Positions 46,711-55,304 of a stretch of 64,000 nucleotides of DNA are shown in pieces. This DNA comes from Paenibacillus sp. 453mf. Lineage in GTDB: Bacteria; Bacillota; Bacilli; Paenibacillales; Paenibacillaceae. The position numbers were made by a program, and so were the translations under genes. The DNA lies in contig NZ_FPAC01000002.1 of assembly GCF_900116105.1 (NCBI RefSeq), forward strand, positions 1-64,000. Direction: 5' to 3'. Within the stretch, counting starts at the first letter, position 1. Each line of letters begins with the position of its first letter. The notes under the pieces were generated by a model. That model was not told where the DNA came from and did no database searches. It worked only from the letters and a program-made list of their open reading frames with translations.

Positions 46711-47925
46711 CTAGAGCGGCATTACATGAAAAGAATTACTGATGAGTACCAGGTCCTTCCTAGCTTCGCGATTCTTTGGGTTATAGTGGGTAACCTTTTT
46801 GATAAGCCGATATTCTCCAGGAGGAAGCTTGCGAGCCTGATATGCCTCCATCTCTGCGGTCTCACCCGGGTTCAGGCCATAAGCCGGCTCATGGAAGGAA
46901 ACATTGACGTGTGCTTCTCTCCAGCCTGAATTTGTATTCTGCTCAATAAAGACATCTTCCCCGTAAGTCAGGTTATATTGATCAGATTGGTTAGCCATGT
47001 GATAGGTAACGGTTTCTCCTCTCAGATACTCTTTCTCGTCCGTGCCTAGAAGCAGCTGTTCTGTTCTTTGCAGCTCCGATGGAGTATGTGGGGATGCCTT
47101 TCCTAGCGTTACATTGGATTTATAGTATGCATTGATCAAATCTGTCATAATGTCAGTTAATTGTGTCAGCTCCTGATGCGCCTTATCACATTCATTCCAT
47201 TCGTGACGATAAGTTTCATTCCTGAATTTTACGATGAGGCTGTAGCTCTCATAGGGTGTCTTGCTGCAAGTTGTGTTTCCCTCGCTGCTCGTGGTAAAGG
47301 CCCCATGCTTGACCATCTCCTTATAGATTTGCGTGCGGGTCTTTACATTCAGATGAACATCGTTTGCTGTAAAAGACTCTCCATTCTCTAAAATGGCTGT
47401 AATCTGCTTTGTTTCTGTATCTATTACATTTCCTTGATCCACGCCATATTCCAGCCGAAAGTCCAGCGACTCTAGGTGACCCAGCTGGTAATCAAGCAGG
47501 ATTAGGGGTTCACTTAAATTTCCGTTATCGCACTGTGAGAGGGAATAGACCAAGGCATTGTCTGTGTCTGATTTAAGCAGGGCATTACAGCTGAATGTGC
47601 TGATTTCATTTGAACCGTAGGCATCTTGAGTTGGATCATAGAGCACCTCTATTGTATCGTCTTCCATGTGTGTTAAGGTGTGATAAATCGGATCTCCTTC
47701 AATTGTGTAGGATACGATTTTTTGAGAAATGCGTTCTTTATTCAGAAATTCATCAAGGTAATACAGCCCTGTAACTTGTCCGTGCAGGTTTATGACTTCC
47801 TGATCGGCAGGTGATTCCTTTGGTGTCTGAATCTCAGGCTGAGGTGGTTCAAGCTCTGCATTCGTAGTACAGCCGGATAGGGTAAGCATCAGCAGAACAA
47901 AGAGCAGTAATACTTTTTCTCTCAA
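46711..47925 (-). CDS. Lipoprotein with DUF4362-like domain, unknown function
   Basis: About 404 residues. Lipobox LTLSGC with Cys at residue 19. A Pro/Glu-rich linker follows. The middle (about 205-275: VHLNVKTRTQIYKEMVKHGA, YSLIVKFRNETYRHEWNECD) resembles DUF4362. The C-terminal approximately 110 residues look like a bacterial Ig-like domain (GLNPGETAEMEAYQARKLPP). TTG start 47925 is preceded by GGGGG 8 bp upstream and gives a compact signal peptide; an ATG at 47940 is also in frame. Function unknown; anchored to the outer face of the membrane. Confidence 0.75.
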   Translation of the reverse strand: MREKVLLLFVLLMLTLSGCTTNAELEPPQPEIQTPKESPADQEVINLHGQVTGLYYLDEFLNKERISQKIVSYTIEGDPIYHTLTHMEDDTIEVLYDPTQDAYGSNEISTFSCNALLKSDTDNALVYSLSQCDNGNLSEPLILLDYQLGHLESLDFRLEYGVDQGNVIDTETKQITAILENGESFTANDVHLNVKTRTQIYKEMVKHGAFTTSSEGNTTCSKTPYESYSLIVKFRNETYRHEWNECDKAHQELTQLTDIMTDLINAYYKSNVTLGKASPHTPSELQRTEQLLLGTDEKEYLRGETVTYHMANQSDQYNLTYGEDVFIEQNTNSGWREAHVNVSFHEPAYGLNPGETAEMEAYQARKLPPGEYRLIKKVTHYNPKNREARKDLVLISNSFHVMPL

Positions 47926-48111
47926 ATTGAAGACCCCCATTTCATTGAATTGCGAATTCGCTTACTAGAAATTGGACTCTGTCATTTGAAAAAAAGTTCC
48001 ATAAAATTAAAGAACAGCTGATCCAAGTGGTGGATGAGCTGTCCTTTGATTAGGTTAAGGTAGATGATCTGCTTTATGTATAAATTTGGGTTTTTATATG
48101 TCTTTTTATGC

Positions 48112-48117
48112 TATAAT
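48112..48117 (+). promoter_or_regulatory. Extended -10 promoter of the type I toxin
   Basis: TATGCTATAAT gives a consensus TATAAT with an extended TGn. The -35 is weak. Transcription would start near 48124. Confidence 0.6.
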
Positions 48118-48141
48118 TTGCAAGTACGGTATACGGCTAGA

Positions 48142-48171
48142 AGGGCGGTCGGCTAGTCTCCCAGAAGGGAG
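48142..48171 (+). promoter_or_regulatory. Structured 5' leader of the toxin mRNA
   Basis: AGGGCGGTC (48142-48150) is an exact reverse complement of GACCGCCCT at 48261-48269, directly after the toxin stop, so the full-length mRNA can close on itself. CTCCC-AGAA-GGGAG (48158-48171) folds the ribosome binding site into a hairpin. Both are hallmarks of type I toxin mRNAs kept inactive until processed. Confidence 0.65.
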
Positions 48172-48180
48172 GTGATGCCC

Positions 48181-48261
48181 GTGGAGGTTAAAGATGCACT
48201 CTCCTTAATGTTCATGTTCGGTATGTTCATTTTGGCGCTTCTTTCCTACATGAAAAAATAG
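48181..48261 (+). CDS. Putative holin-like type I toxin peptide
   Basis: A 26-residue peptide starting MEVKDALSLMFMFGMFILAL and ending SYMKK: a short charged N-terminus, one hydrophobic membrane helix and a basic tail. This matches the small holin-like toxin family of Bacillales and lactobacilli, which depolarise the membrane when overproduced. GTG 48181 has AGGGAGG 8 bp upstream; ATG 48175 (28 residues) overlaps that site. The locus has a strong extended -10 promoter, a self-complementary leader and an antisense RNA over its 3' end. Toxicity is inferred from the family. Confidence 0.75.
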   Translation: MEVKDALSLMFMFGMFILALLSYMKK

Positions 48262-48373
48262 ACCGCCCTCGGCAGGGTAACGGTCTATTCTCGACCTAGC
48301 TGTGTGGCCGACTGCTCTTTATGCAGTTATTGTACAGTGGAGTCGTGTTCCAGCACGGCTCCTTACTTATTCT
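48254..48373 (-). ncRNA. Candidate antisense RNA antitoxin
   Basis: On the minus strand a TATACT -10 box (48380-48385) with a poor -35 17 bp away would start an RNA near 48373. It ends at an intrinsic terminator: stem AATAGACCG / CGGTCTATT (48257-48294) followed by T6, which lies over the toxin's last codons. The roughly 120-nt RNA would overlap the toxin mRNA 3' end, the arrangement known for BsrG/SR4-type systems. Start is approximate. Confidence 0.6.
48339..48370 (+). terminator. Probable terminator of the toxin mRNA
   Basis: GGAGTCGTG (48339-48347) pairs with CACGGCTCC (48354-48362), one G-T pair, followed by a loose T-rich stretch. Confidence 0.5.
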
Positions 48374-48486
48374 TACCACAGTATAACTCATTTTATAACC
48401 CTTTTGTAGGTCTTAATTCATGGACGATATCAATTATAAAATGTAAACGAATACATACTATCCACGCAAAGGTGGTCTGGATCGAT

Positions 48487-50466
48487 ATGAACCATAGGAA
48501 ACAGGCAGGCGAGAGGACTCCATACTTGAAAGTAGACAGCAGCCAGATAAAAGGAGCTTTGATCCACAGCAATAAACAGCAAGCATCCCTGCTAGGTACA
48601 GCAGATTGGAAGGCGCAGCTGCAAATGACGACCGAAAGAGCCGAGTTCAGTTTGTACTGGCAGCAGATTGCGGAAACGGCACAGATTGCAGTGCAGGAGC
48701 CGCTCCCTCCGCTGACCTATTCCGTGTTCAGACAGTTTGCGGAGACCGGAGCGCGAAAAGGCTATGAAGAGGTATATTTTGAACGCAGAGCGAGGCTTGC
48801 TGCTCTGGGAATTCAGACAGCAGTAGCGGCGGACAGCGATGAAGAACGGATATATCTTGCTACGCTGGAGGATGCTCTCTGGGATGTCTGCGGAGAGTAT
48901 ACCTGGTGTCTGACTGCACATCTTCCGGCAGAAGGCGATCCTGCATCAGAGGTGGATCTGTTTGCTGCCGAGACGGCAGAGATGCTTGCCGAGCTGTTAT
49001 ATATGCATGAAGATGTGTTAGATCGCACTGTAGCGGAGCGTATCAGAAGAGAAGTGCGGAAACGGGTGCTTGATCCGGTATTTACAGAGAAGATGTCCTT
49101 CTTCTGGAGACAGGCCGATCATAACTGGTCGGCTGTGTGTGCGGGAGGGAGCGGGATGGCCGCACTGTTACTAATGGATAATACAGACGAGCTTGCAGCC
49201 GCGATTGAGCAGGTATGTGCTTCGCTTGAATCTTTTCTCAGCGGCTATGGAGCGGATGGAGGATGTGCTGAGGGACTGGGATATTGGGTGTACGGCTTCG
49301 GGTACTATACCTATTTCGCGGAGATGCTGAGAGAGCGGACGGATGGCAGACTGGATTTGCTGGCGGAATCCCATCCTCTTGCCATAGCCGGTTTTCCAGA
49401 GCGAATTCACCTGTCTCAAGGTGTGTATGTCAATTTCTCGGACAGCCGTGAGAAGGAGGTGCTCCCTACAGGTCTCCTTCATCGTCTATTGGAGCGAACC
49501 GGATCACAGGTCGTTCCTTATGCTGCTGTACCAGGGTTGTTAAGTGATCCGGTGAGACGGTGGGCGCATGTGCTGCGAAATGGGCTGTGGACAGCGAGTG
49601 ATACAGTTCTGAATGCAGAATCATCCATGAAGGTGAAGGAGAATACTCCTGATTTGCATGTCAGCGCATTTGACGAACTCGGATGGTGGATCTGCCGGGC
49701 TCAGCGATCTGGAGCGGATCAGAACGAGCATAAGCATAAGCATGAACATGAGCATGAGCATAAGCAGAAATCTACAATCTGCGGGTTTGCCATCAAGGGC
49801 GGGCATAATGGCGAGCCGCATAATCATAATGATCTGGGTCAATTTATACTGCATGCAGGCGGAGATAACATCATCTGCGACCTGGGAGCAGGGATGTATA
49901 CTCAGGCATACTTTCAAGCAGGAAGAGAGCGCATCATTAACATATCGTCTGGAGGTCACAATGTCCCCATCATTAACGGATTTATGCAGGGAAGTGGCAG
50001 TGGATATCGCGCCAGAACCATCAGGCAGAGTCAGAATGAACTCAGTTTTGAGGTGGAGCTGGATTTGACGGGGGCATACCCCGACGCAGGGATTGCGCGC
50101 TATACCCGTTGTGCCCAGTGGATTTGTCCTCCTGCCGAGGACAAGGCCACGATGGAGCTGACAGATCGGTTCGTCTGGAGCTGTGAAGAAAAGCATTTTG
50201 AGGAAAGGCTTATCAGCCACTTCAAGCCAGTAATTGTGGAGACAGGAACGGTGTATTGGTATGGGGCAGAGGCTGTGCTTCAACTGCACTATGATCCGGA
50301 GCAGCTGGAAGCATCCATGTACTCTACGGATCATATTGATCATGACGGGAATCCGTTTACTTTTTATACCACTTGTCTTACGCACAGGAATGTTCAATCT
50401 GCAGAGCTTGAAACGTATTGCAGGCTAAAGTTTGAAATGAGAGCAGGCGAGCATGATCTACAATAG
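48487..50466 (+). CDS. Heparinase II/III-family polysaccharide lyase
   Basis: About 659 residues. An alpha/alpha toroid covers roughly residues 60-370 (DHNWSAVCAGGSGMAALLLM, GYGADGGCAEGLGYWVYGFG). A C-terminal beta-sandwich carries the family motif GGHNGEPHNHNDLGQF (about 437-452). No signal peptide, so it is intracellular and probably acts on imported uronate-containing oligosaccharides. An odd His/Lys/Glu repeat (HKHKHEHEHEHEHKQK, about 415-430) is inserted just before the motif; it is encoded by a degenerate hexanucleotide repeat. Start ATG 48487 has GGTGG about 10 bp upstream; the frame is open further upstream, through the antitoxin region, but without a site. Monocistronic. Confidence 0.85.
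   Translation: MNHRKQAGERTPYLKVDSSQIKGALIHSNKQQASLLGTADWKAQLQMTTERAEFSLYWQQIAETAQIAVQEPLPPLTYSVFRQFAETGARKGYEEVYFERRARLAALGIQTAVAADSDEERIYLATLEDALWDVCGEYTWCLTAHLPAEGDPASEVDLFAAETAEMLAELLYMHEDVLDRTVAERIRREVRKRVLDPVFTEKMSFFWRQADHNWSAVCAGGSGMAALLLMDNTDELAAAIEQVCASLESFLSGYGADGGCAEGLGYWVYGFGYYTYFAEMLRERTDGRLDLLAESHPLAIAGFPERIHLSQGVYVNFSDSREKEVLPTGLLHRLLERTGSQVVPYAAVPGLLSDPVRRWAHVLRNGLWTASDTVLNAESSMKVKENTPDLHVSAFDELGWWICRAQRSGADQNEHKHKHEHEHEHKQKSTICGFAIKGGHNGEPHNHNDLGQFILHAGGDNIICDLGAGMYTQAYFQAGRERIINISSGGHNVPIINGFMQGSGSGYRARTIRQSQNELSFEVELDLTGAYPDAGIARYTRCAQWICPPAEDKATMELTDRFVWSCEEKHFEERLISHFKPVIVETGTVYWYGAEAVLQLHYDPEQLEASMYSTDHIDHDGNPFTFYTTCLTHRNVQSAELETYCRLKFEMRAGEHDLQ
49727..49768 (+). repeat. 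CAT-AAG/CAT-GAG microsatellite coding a His-rich insert
   Basis: Imperfect tandem repeats of the hexamers CATAAG, CATGAA and CATGAG encode alternating His-Lys and His-Glu inside the heparinase-like gene. Repeat number may vary between strains without frameshift because the unit is 6 bp. Confidence 0.8.
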
Positions 50467-50504
50467 AAAAATGAAGAATTGCATAAATCCTCGAAATGAA
50501 ATCA

Positions 50505-50545
50505 AAAAAGGCTGCAGAGAATATCTTTCTCTCGCAGCCTTTTTC
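50505..50545. terminator. Bidirectional terminator
   Basis: AAAAAGGCTGC with inner AGAGA pairs with CTCT and CGCAGCCTTTTT. It lies between the lyase gene (plus) and a small minus-strand gene, with A- and T-runs on both sides. Confidence 0.9.
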
Positions 50546-50566
50546 AGCGGCCAATGATCCAGTGTA

Positions 50567-50677
50567 CTATTGAATCGTATCCTGTGGGACAATCCCGCTG
50601 TTGAAATAAATGGACAGCACCACGATGCTGATAATGACAGCGGCGCCCACGGTCCAGAACACTAACTTTTGTAGCAT
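50567..50677 (-). CDS. 36-residue single-helix membrane peptide, unknown function
   Basis: The minus strand encodes a 36-residue peptide, beginning MLQKLVFWTVGAAVIISIVV and ending GIVPQDTIQ. ATG 50677 is preceded by AAAAGGAGT with 8 bp spacing. One transmembrane helix (about residues 6-25) with a positive N-terminus and a short outside tail. The gene ends just before a terminator on the same strand. It looks like a genuine small membrane protein; I do not recognise its family. No antisense RNA or repeat pairing like that of the toxin locus is visible, so I do not call it a toxin. Confidence 0.65.
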   Translation of the reverse strand: MLQKLVFWTVGAAVIISIVVLSIYFNSGIVPQDTIQ

Positions 50678-50811
50678 GATAAACTCCTTTTACATATTCA
50701 TTTAATGCGGATTGATGAGAATCCTTAATTAATAATGGCATCATTAGCTATTATACACATCAAATGTTAGTAAAAAGAGACAAAATTATAATTTTTTCAA
50801 AACAGATGTGC

Positions 50812-51405
50812 TCAAGCTTTTCGCAGCAACAAAAAATCGGCAGAGGACAAGTCCGGATATCGCTGTGGAATGATCTCTTCTACCTTGTATTCTGGGAATG
50901 CCGCCAAATAATCAAATATGTTCCGATCCTGAATCGTTTCTACTCCTGATGCAGAATAGGCGTTCGTTATGCGAGTATAGATGATGACCCAATCAGCAGA
51001 TACGCTGAGCAGATCTCGAAGGGTGCTGATGTAGTCCTCTTCGCTGGTAATGTGATACAGCACATCAAGACATACAGCAAGGTCGGCTTCTATAAACCCT
51101 TGATTGAGGAATAATCCTGGATTATATAACATGAAGCTCTTGGAAGGATCAGAAGCAAAGCGTTTCGCGCACATCTGAATGGAGGAAGCGGATACGTCCA
51201 GTCCGAGATATTTTTTATAGTCCATGTAGCTTAGCTGATTGCCATCTCCGCAGCCAAATTCGATGACGCGCTCCAGCTTATGCAATGCGATGAATCGATT
51301 AATGACTTCTGCCTTGAATTCAGCCAGCAGCCCATATGAGCCAGCTCCAGAGGTGCCCCCGTTCCTATACGTGTTTTCCCAATATCCGATATAGTCAAAT
51401 GACAT
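50812..51405 (-). CDS. Class I SAM-dependent methyltransferase
   Basis: 197 residues. SAM-binding motif I is VIEFGCGDGNQL (about residues 47-58), followed by YLGLDVSASSIQM (motif II, acidic residue) and ADLAVCLDVLYHI (motif IV region). The short length and N-terminal YWENTYRNGGTSGAGSYG indicate a small-molecule methyltransferase, but the acceptor is unknown. ATG start has GAGGAGGG 6 bp upstream. Divergent from the Ig-repeat gene. Confidence 0.85.
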   Translation of the reverse strand: MSFDYIGYWENTYRNGGTSGAGSYGLLAEFKAEVINRFIALHKLERVIEFGCGDGNQLSYMDYKKYLGLDVSASSIQMCAKRFASDPSKSFMLYNPGLFLNQGFIEADLAVCLDVLYHITSEEDYISTLRDLLSVSADWVIIYTRITNAYSASGVETIQDRNIFDYLAAFPEYKVEEIIPQRYPDLSSADFLLLRKA

Positions 51406-51628
51406 ATGTGTTCCCTCCTCTCCTGTAACGTATGCGATATCCTGCCCCGGGTATGCTTTTCAATCCGATGCCTCATCAGCATGAGCTTCACGCTACACGA
51501 CTCTCACTTTATTTGGAAGAATGAAGGGGCTTCCATATATAAAAAGTAGGCTAATAGACTAATTAATTATTCTCCTCTGACCGAAATAAGAGAAGATAAA
51601 ACTTTTATTCATAATATGGGGGGAAATC

Positions 51629-54001
51629 ATGATAAAGCATAGCTATGCAAAAGTGTTTACGGTATTTATGGCACTGCTCCTGATTCTGACGACGACAGGG
51701 CTGACTTCCATGAAGAGCGTCTCTGCTGCAGATGCTGAATTAAGCAAACTTGTGCTATCGACGAATACAGTGAGTCTGGAAATGGAAGATTCCATTACGC
51801 TCACAGCGACAGCTGTATACAGCGACGGTAAATCGAGCAATGTGACTGTGAATACGGATTGGACGAGTGAGGACAGTACAGTAGCTTCGGTATATAACGG
51901 AACGATCACAGCCAAGGGAGAAGGAACGGCAACCATTGTTGCTGCCTATGAAGGAGAATCCCAGGCGGTTGAGGTCAAAGTAACGAAGAAAGTAAAGGCA
52001 TTGACGAAGGATAAACAGAGCTTGGATCTTCGCATCGGAGACAGCGAGAAGATTGAGCTTACGGCAATCTATAGCGATAATACTTCCGAAGCAGTATCGA
52101 ATAAGGCGGAGTGGACGTCCTCGGATGGCAAAGTAGCTACGGTTATTAACGGAACCATCAGAGGCTTGTCTGCAGGTACAGCCACGATTACAGCCAAGCT
52201 GGGCAAGCAAAGCGTGTCACTGGATGTAAATGTAGAAGTTGTAAGACGCATTGAAATTAAAGATTACGCCAAGCTATCCCTGCTTCTAACAGAGGAGCAG
52301 ACCGTGGAGCTGATTGCTACCTATCCGGACGGATCAACTAAAGATGTGACCACAGAGGCCGTATGGTCCTCCAGCAACGAGAAGGTAGCGGATGCTTACC
52401 AGGGCAAAGTGGTTGCTTACAAGGCTGGAACGGCTACCATTACGGCCGAGTATGGAACCAAGACAACAACACTGGAAGTGGATGTCGACAAGACACGCAA
52501 GCTGACCGTGAACAAGCCTAGCCTGTTTATGAAGATTGGTGATACAGACAATCTGAGCTTGACGGCGGTATACCCGGATGAGAAGGAAACGGTCGTTACC
52601 AATAGTGCGACTTGGACATCCAGTAATGAAAAAGTAGCCGATGTCATTGATGGCAAAGTGTATGCCAATGCTTCTGGCTCTGCAACGATTACAGCCAAGT
52701 ATGGGGATCGCAGCATCGAAATCCCGGTTGACGTTGAAGTTGCGAGACATCTGGATCTGGAGGAAGAAGAGCTTGGGATGACGGTAGGAGGCACGCATGC
52801 GTTTAAGCTGAATGCGACTTACCTTGATGGTACGACAGAAGAGGTTACAGGCAAAGCAGACTGGACTTCCAGTGATGCGGATTTCGTATATGTGTCCAAA
52901 GGCAATGTACATGCTTATAAATCAGGAAAAGCAACCATCAAGGCATCTTATGGCGGCAAAACCGTTGAAGTTGCCATCAGTGTCGATATCCCGACCAAGG
53001 TAGAGCTGCAGAATAAGAAGGGTGTATTACCTGAAGCAGGTACACTGCAGGCGAACTTGATCGCTACTTATGCGCTCGATGGAGATAACCGCGAGGTTGT
53101 CATTAATGAGGAAGCAGAGTGGAGCTCGAGCAATGAGAAGGTAGCCGAGGTTTCGTCTGAGGGGATGATTACGGGTGTTTCAACAGGTAAGGCAAACATT
53201 ACGGCAAAGTATGACGGCAAGTCGTACACGATGTCTGTAGAGGTGGGTCTTGCGAGTGGCTTGTCCGCCGATGTACCTGTTGTTGCACTATTGTCCAAAG
53301 AGACTTATCAAATCAAGCTGACGGCATCCGATCAGTATGGGAACGAACAGGATGTAAGCAGCGATGCAACATGGAAATCAAGCAGCTCTCGTATTGCCGA
53401 TGTGAAGCAAGGGCTCGTAACTGCGTATAGCAAAGGCAAGTCCACCATTACGGCTGAATACGGCGAGCAGAAGATCACGGTATCGGTAGAAGTGGATGAT
53501 ATTGATCGGATTGAAGCTTCGGTGGACTCCCTGTCAATGAAATCGGGAGACAAAGCAGAGATTACCCTCACGGTGTTCCTTAGCGATGGTTCCTCCCGTG
53601 ATGTCACCGACTTCGCTGAATGGAAGGCAAGCAGCTACAAAGTAGCTTCGGTCAGCAAGGGAGAAGTAACAGCCGTAGGATATGGCAAGACCAAAATTAC
53701 AGGCAAATACGGAAGTAAACTCGTCAGTATTCCGCTTGATGTTGATACACTCAAGTATCTGCAGACCGATGAGGTGGTATTGGAGCTGAAAAAAGGCAAA
53801 TCCGCCAGCGTGATCGCAACAGCTACTTACGCAGATGGTACGGAAGCCAATGTGTCCAAGCCTGCCCTCTGGAAATCCTCCCGCATCACCGTTGCTACGG
53901 TGAAGGATGGCGTGATTAAGGCAACGGGTAAAGGCAAGGCAACGATTACGGTGGATTTTGCAGGAGAGAAGACGAAGGTCAGCGTTATCGTTACAGAGTA
54001 A
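51629..54001 (+). CDS. Secreted protein with nine bacterial Ig-like (BIG2) repeats
   Basis: 790 residues. Signal peptide ending near SVSAADA (about residue 35). The rest is nine tandem repeats of about 84 residues, each with a W-T/S-S-S core (for example DWTSEDSTVASVYNGTI) and closing with GTATITAKYG-like strands (GTATIVAAYEG, GTATITAEYG, GKANITAKYD and others). No LPXTG, SLH or catalytic domain is visible, so it is probably released or held by unknown means; BIG2 repeats serve as adhesion or spacer modules. ATG is preceded by GGGGGGAA. Monocistronic with a terminator. Confidence 0.88.
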   Translation: MIKHSYAKVFTVFMALLLILTTTGLTSMKSVSAADAELSKLVLSTNTVSLEMEDSITLTATAVYSDGKSSNVTVNTDWTSEDSTVASVYNGTITAKGEGTATIVAAYEGESQAVEVKVTKKVKALTKDKQSLDLRIGDSEKIELTAIYSDNTSEAVSNKAEWTSSDGKVATVINGTIRGLSAGTATITAKLGKQSVSLDVNVEVVRRIEIKDYAKLSLLLTEEQTVELIATYPDGSTKDVTTEAVWSSSNEKVADAYQGKVVAYKAGTATITAEYGTKTTTLEVDVDKTRKLTVNKPSLFMKIGDTDNLSLTAVYPDEKETVVTNSATWTSSNEKVADVIDGKVYANASGSATITAKYGDRSIEIPVDVEVARHLDLEEEELGMTVGGTHAFKLNATYLDGTTEEVTGKADWTSSDADFVYVSKGNVHAYKSGKATIKASYGGKTVEVAISVDIPTKVELQNKKGVLPEAGTLQANLIATYALDGDNREVVINEEAEWSSSNEKVAEVSSEGMITGVSTGKANITAKYDGKSYTMSVEVGLASGLSADVPVVALLSKETYQIKLTASDQYGNEQDVSSDATWKSSSSRIADVKQGLVTAYSKGKSTITAEYGEQKITVSVEVDDIDRIEASVDSLSMKSGDKAEITLTVFLSDGSSRDVTDFAEWKASSYKVASVSKGEVTAVGYGKTKITGKYGSKLVSIPLDVDTLKYLQTDEVVLELKKGKSASVIATATYADGTEANVSKPALWKSSRITVATVKDGVIKATGKGKATITVDFAGEKTKVSVIVTE

Positions 54002-54040
54002 TTCATGGAACCCTACCCTGCAATGAAATAAATTAATTGT

Positions 54041-54108
54041 AAAAAAAGAGGCGTCTGCCGGAGATCTGCCCCATAGGGAGCAGGAGACCGGAGCGCCTCT
54101 TTTTTTAT
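54041..54108. terminator. Bidirectional terminator
   Basis: AAAAAAGAGGCG (54041-54053) pairs with CGCCTCTTTTTT (54094-54106), with further internal stems, between convergent genes. Confidence 0.9.
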
Positions 54109-54146
54109 ACCAGATAGAGAAGAAAATGATCAATTGAAATCTAATG

Positions 54147-54698
54147 TTAAATCGTATGCGATATTACGAGTGCGCCATATGCAAAGGACGCCAGAATGAC
54201 AAGCGCCGGGTGAATCTTGGTCTTGGTCAGTACCCATAGCGCGATAGCAGCGATAGCGAGTGTCTGCCACAAGTTAATTACCTCGACAGAGACGACACCC
54301 ATCTCCCAAGTCAGCAGGATCATCAGCACAGCGATGACGGGCTGCACGAGCAGTGTCATACCTTTTACGACATTGGAGGTGCGGTATTTGTTCAGGAGAC
54401 TGAGCAGAAGGATCAGGGCTGCAGCTGAAGGGACAATGGTTGCGAATGTCGCAATAATGAATCCTGGCCAGCTGGCCACTTGGTAACCTACGAATGCCGC
54501 TATTTTCGTAGCGATTGGACCCGGAAGGGCATTTCCGATCGCAAGAACATCGCCGAATTGTTCATTCGTCATCCAATTGTAGTGATTGACGATTTCCTCC
54601 TGCATGAGCGGAATGGAGGCAGGTCCTCCGCCGTAACCGAGCACATTCGCGACAAAGAAGCCCCAGAATAGTTCCCACCATGTTTGCAAACGTTCCAT
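54147..54698 (-). CDS. Chromate transporter, half-size subunit (ChrA family, second gene)
   Basis: 183 residues, hydrophobic, one half of the CHR superfamily. Motifs GYGGGPASIPLMQEEIV and GDVLAIGNALPGPIATKIAAFVGYQ are repeated in the preceding gene. Two adjacent half-size genes replace the single fused ChrA and presumably form a heterodimeric chromate-efflux carrier. Its start lies 3 bp beyond the stop of the upstream half. The layout equals ywrBA of B. subtilis. Confidence 0.9.
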   Translation of the reverse strand: MERLQTWWELFWGFFVANVLGYGGGPASIPLMQEEIVNHYNWMTNEQFGDVLAIGNALPGPIATKIAAFVGYQVASWPGFIIATFATIVPSAAALILLLSLLNKYRTSNVVKGMTLLVQPVIAVLMILLTWEMGVVSVEVINLWQTLAIAAIALWVLTKTKIHPALVILASFAYGALVISHTI

Positions 54699-54701
54699 CG
54701 C

Positions 54702-55289
54702 TTAAGACACTCCTTTATCGTTCTGTTTATTCCGCTTGTATTTCTGCACAAGATTCAAATGGAACATGCCGTACCCGAGGAAGAGGATGACGACAATACC
54801 CGGGTGAACTTGAAGCAGCTGCAGCAGGACAAAAGCGAGCACGCCGAATAATATCGCAAACCCTTTTCCGAGCCCCTTCCAGGCCTTCATCGCAAATTCA
54901 TAAGCCATAATTCCGAGCATCACGACGATAACAGGACGTACGGCGGCAATCATGCCAGCTATGTATTTAGAGTCTTTGAGAGTATACATGACACCGAGTA
55001 GAGCGACGATCGCGATGCTTGAAGGCAAAATATGAGCAAGTACAGAAATGATCGCACCAAGCACACCCTTCTTCTTGTATCCAAGATAGGCTGCCATCTT
55101 GGTGGCGATTGGCCCAGGAAGCGCATTGGCGAGCGCGAGTGTCTCACCAAACTCCTCATCTTCCATCCATTTGTACCTGGTCACTGCTTCATAGCGGATG
55201 AGCGGAATAACGGACGGGCCGCCTCCATAGCCAAGCACTCCTGTTCTGGCCATCCCAATTGCAAGTTCCTTATAAGGCTGTAAGTCCAT
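54702..55289 (-). CDS. Chromate transporter, half-size subunit (ChrA family, first gene)
   Basis: 195 residues. GYGGGPSVIPLIRYEAVTRYKW and GETLALANALPGPIATKMAAYLGYK are the CHR-domain signatures, homologous to those of the second subunit. About five to six membrane helices; basic C-terminal tail YKRNKQNDKG. It follows the Lrp-type regulator by 15 bp on the same strand and precedes its partner by 3 bp, forming a three-gene operon. Confidence 0.9.
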   Translation of the reverse strand: MDLQPYKELAIGMARTGVLGYGGGPSVIPLIRYEAVTRYKWMEDEEFGETLALANALPGPIATKMAAYLGYKKKGVLGAIISVLAHILPSSIAIVALLGVMYTLKDSKYIAGMIAAVRPVIVVMLGIMAYEFAMKAWKGLGKGFAILFGVLAFVLLQLLQVHPGIVVILFLGYGMFHLNLVQKYKRNKQNDKGVS

Positions 55290-55304
55290 CGTAGGTGTTC
55301 CCTC

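Noticed and set aside
49621..50397. 258-codon minus-strand frame
   Set aside because: Antisense to the heparinase-like gene; translates the His-repeat into a Met/Leu run; no ribosome binding site or family features.
50567..50677. Second type I toxin
   Set aside because: The 36-residue peptide has a membrane helix, but no antisense promoter, self-complementary leader or overlapping terminator as in the 48.2-kb locus.
53534..54133. 199-codon minus-strand frame
   Set aside because: Antisense to the Ig-repeat gene and runs through its terminator.
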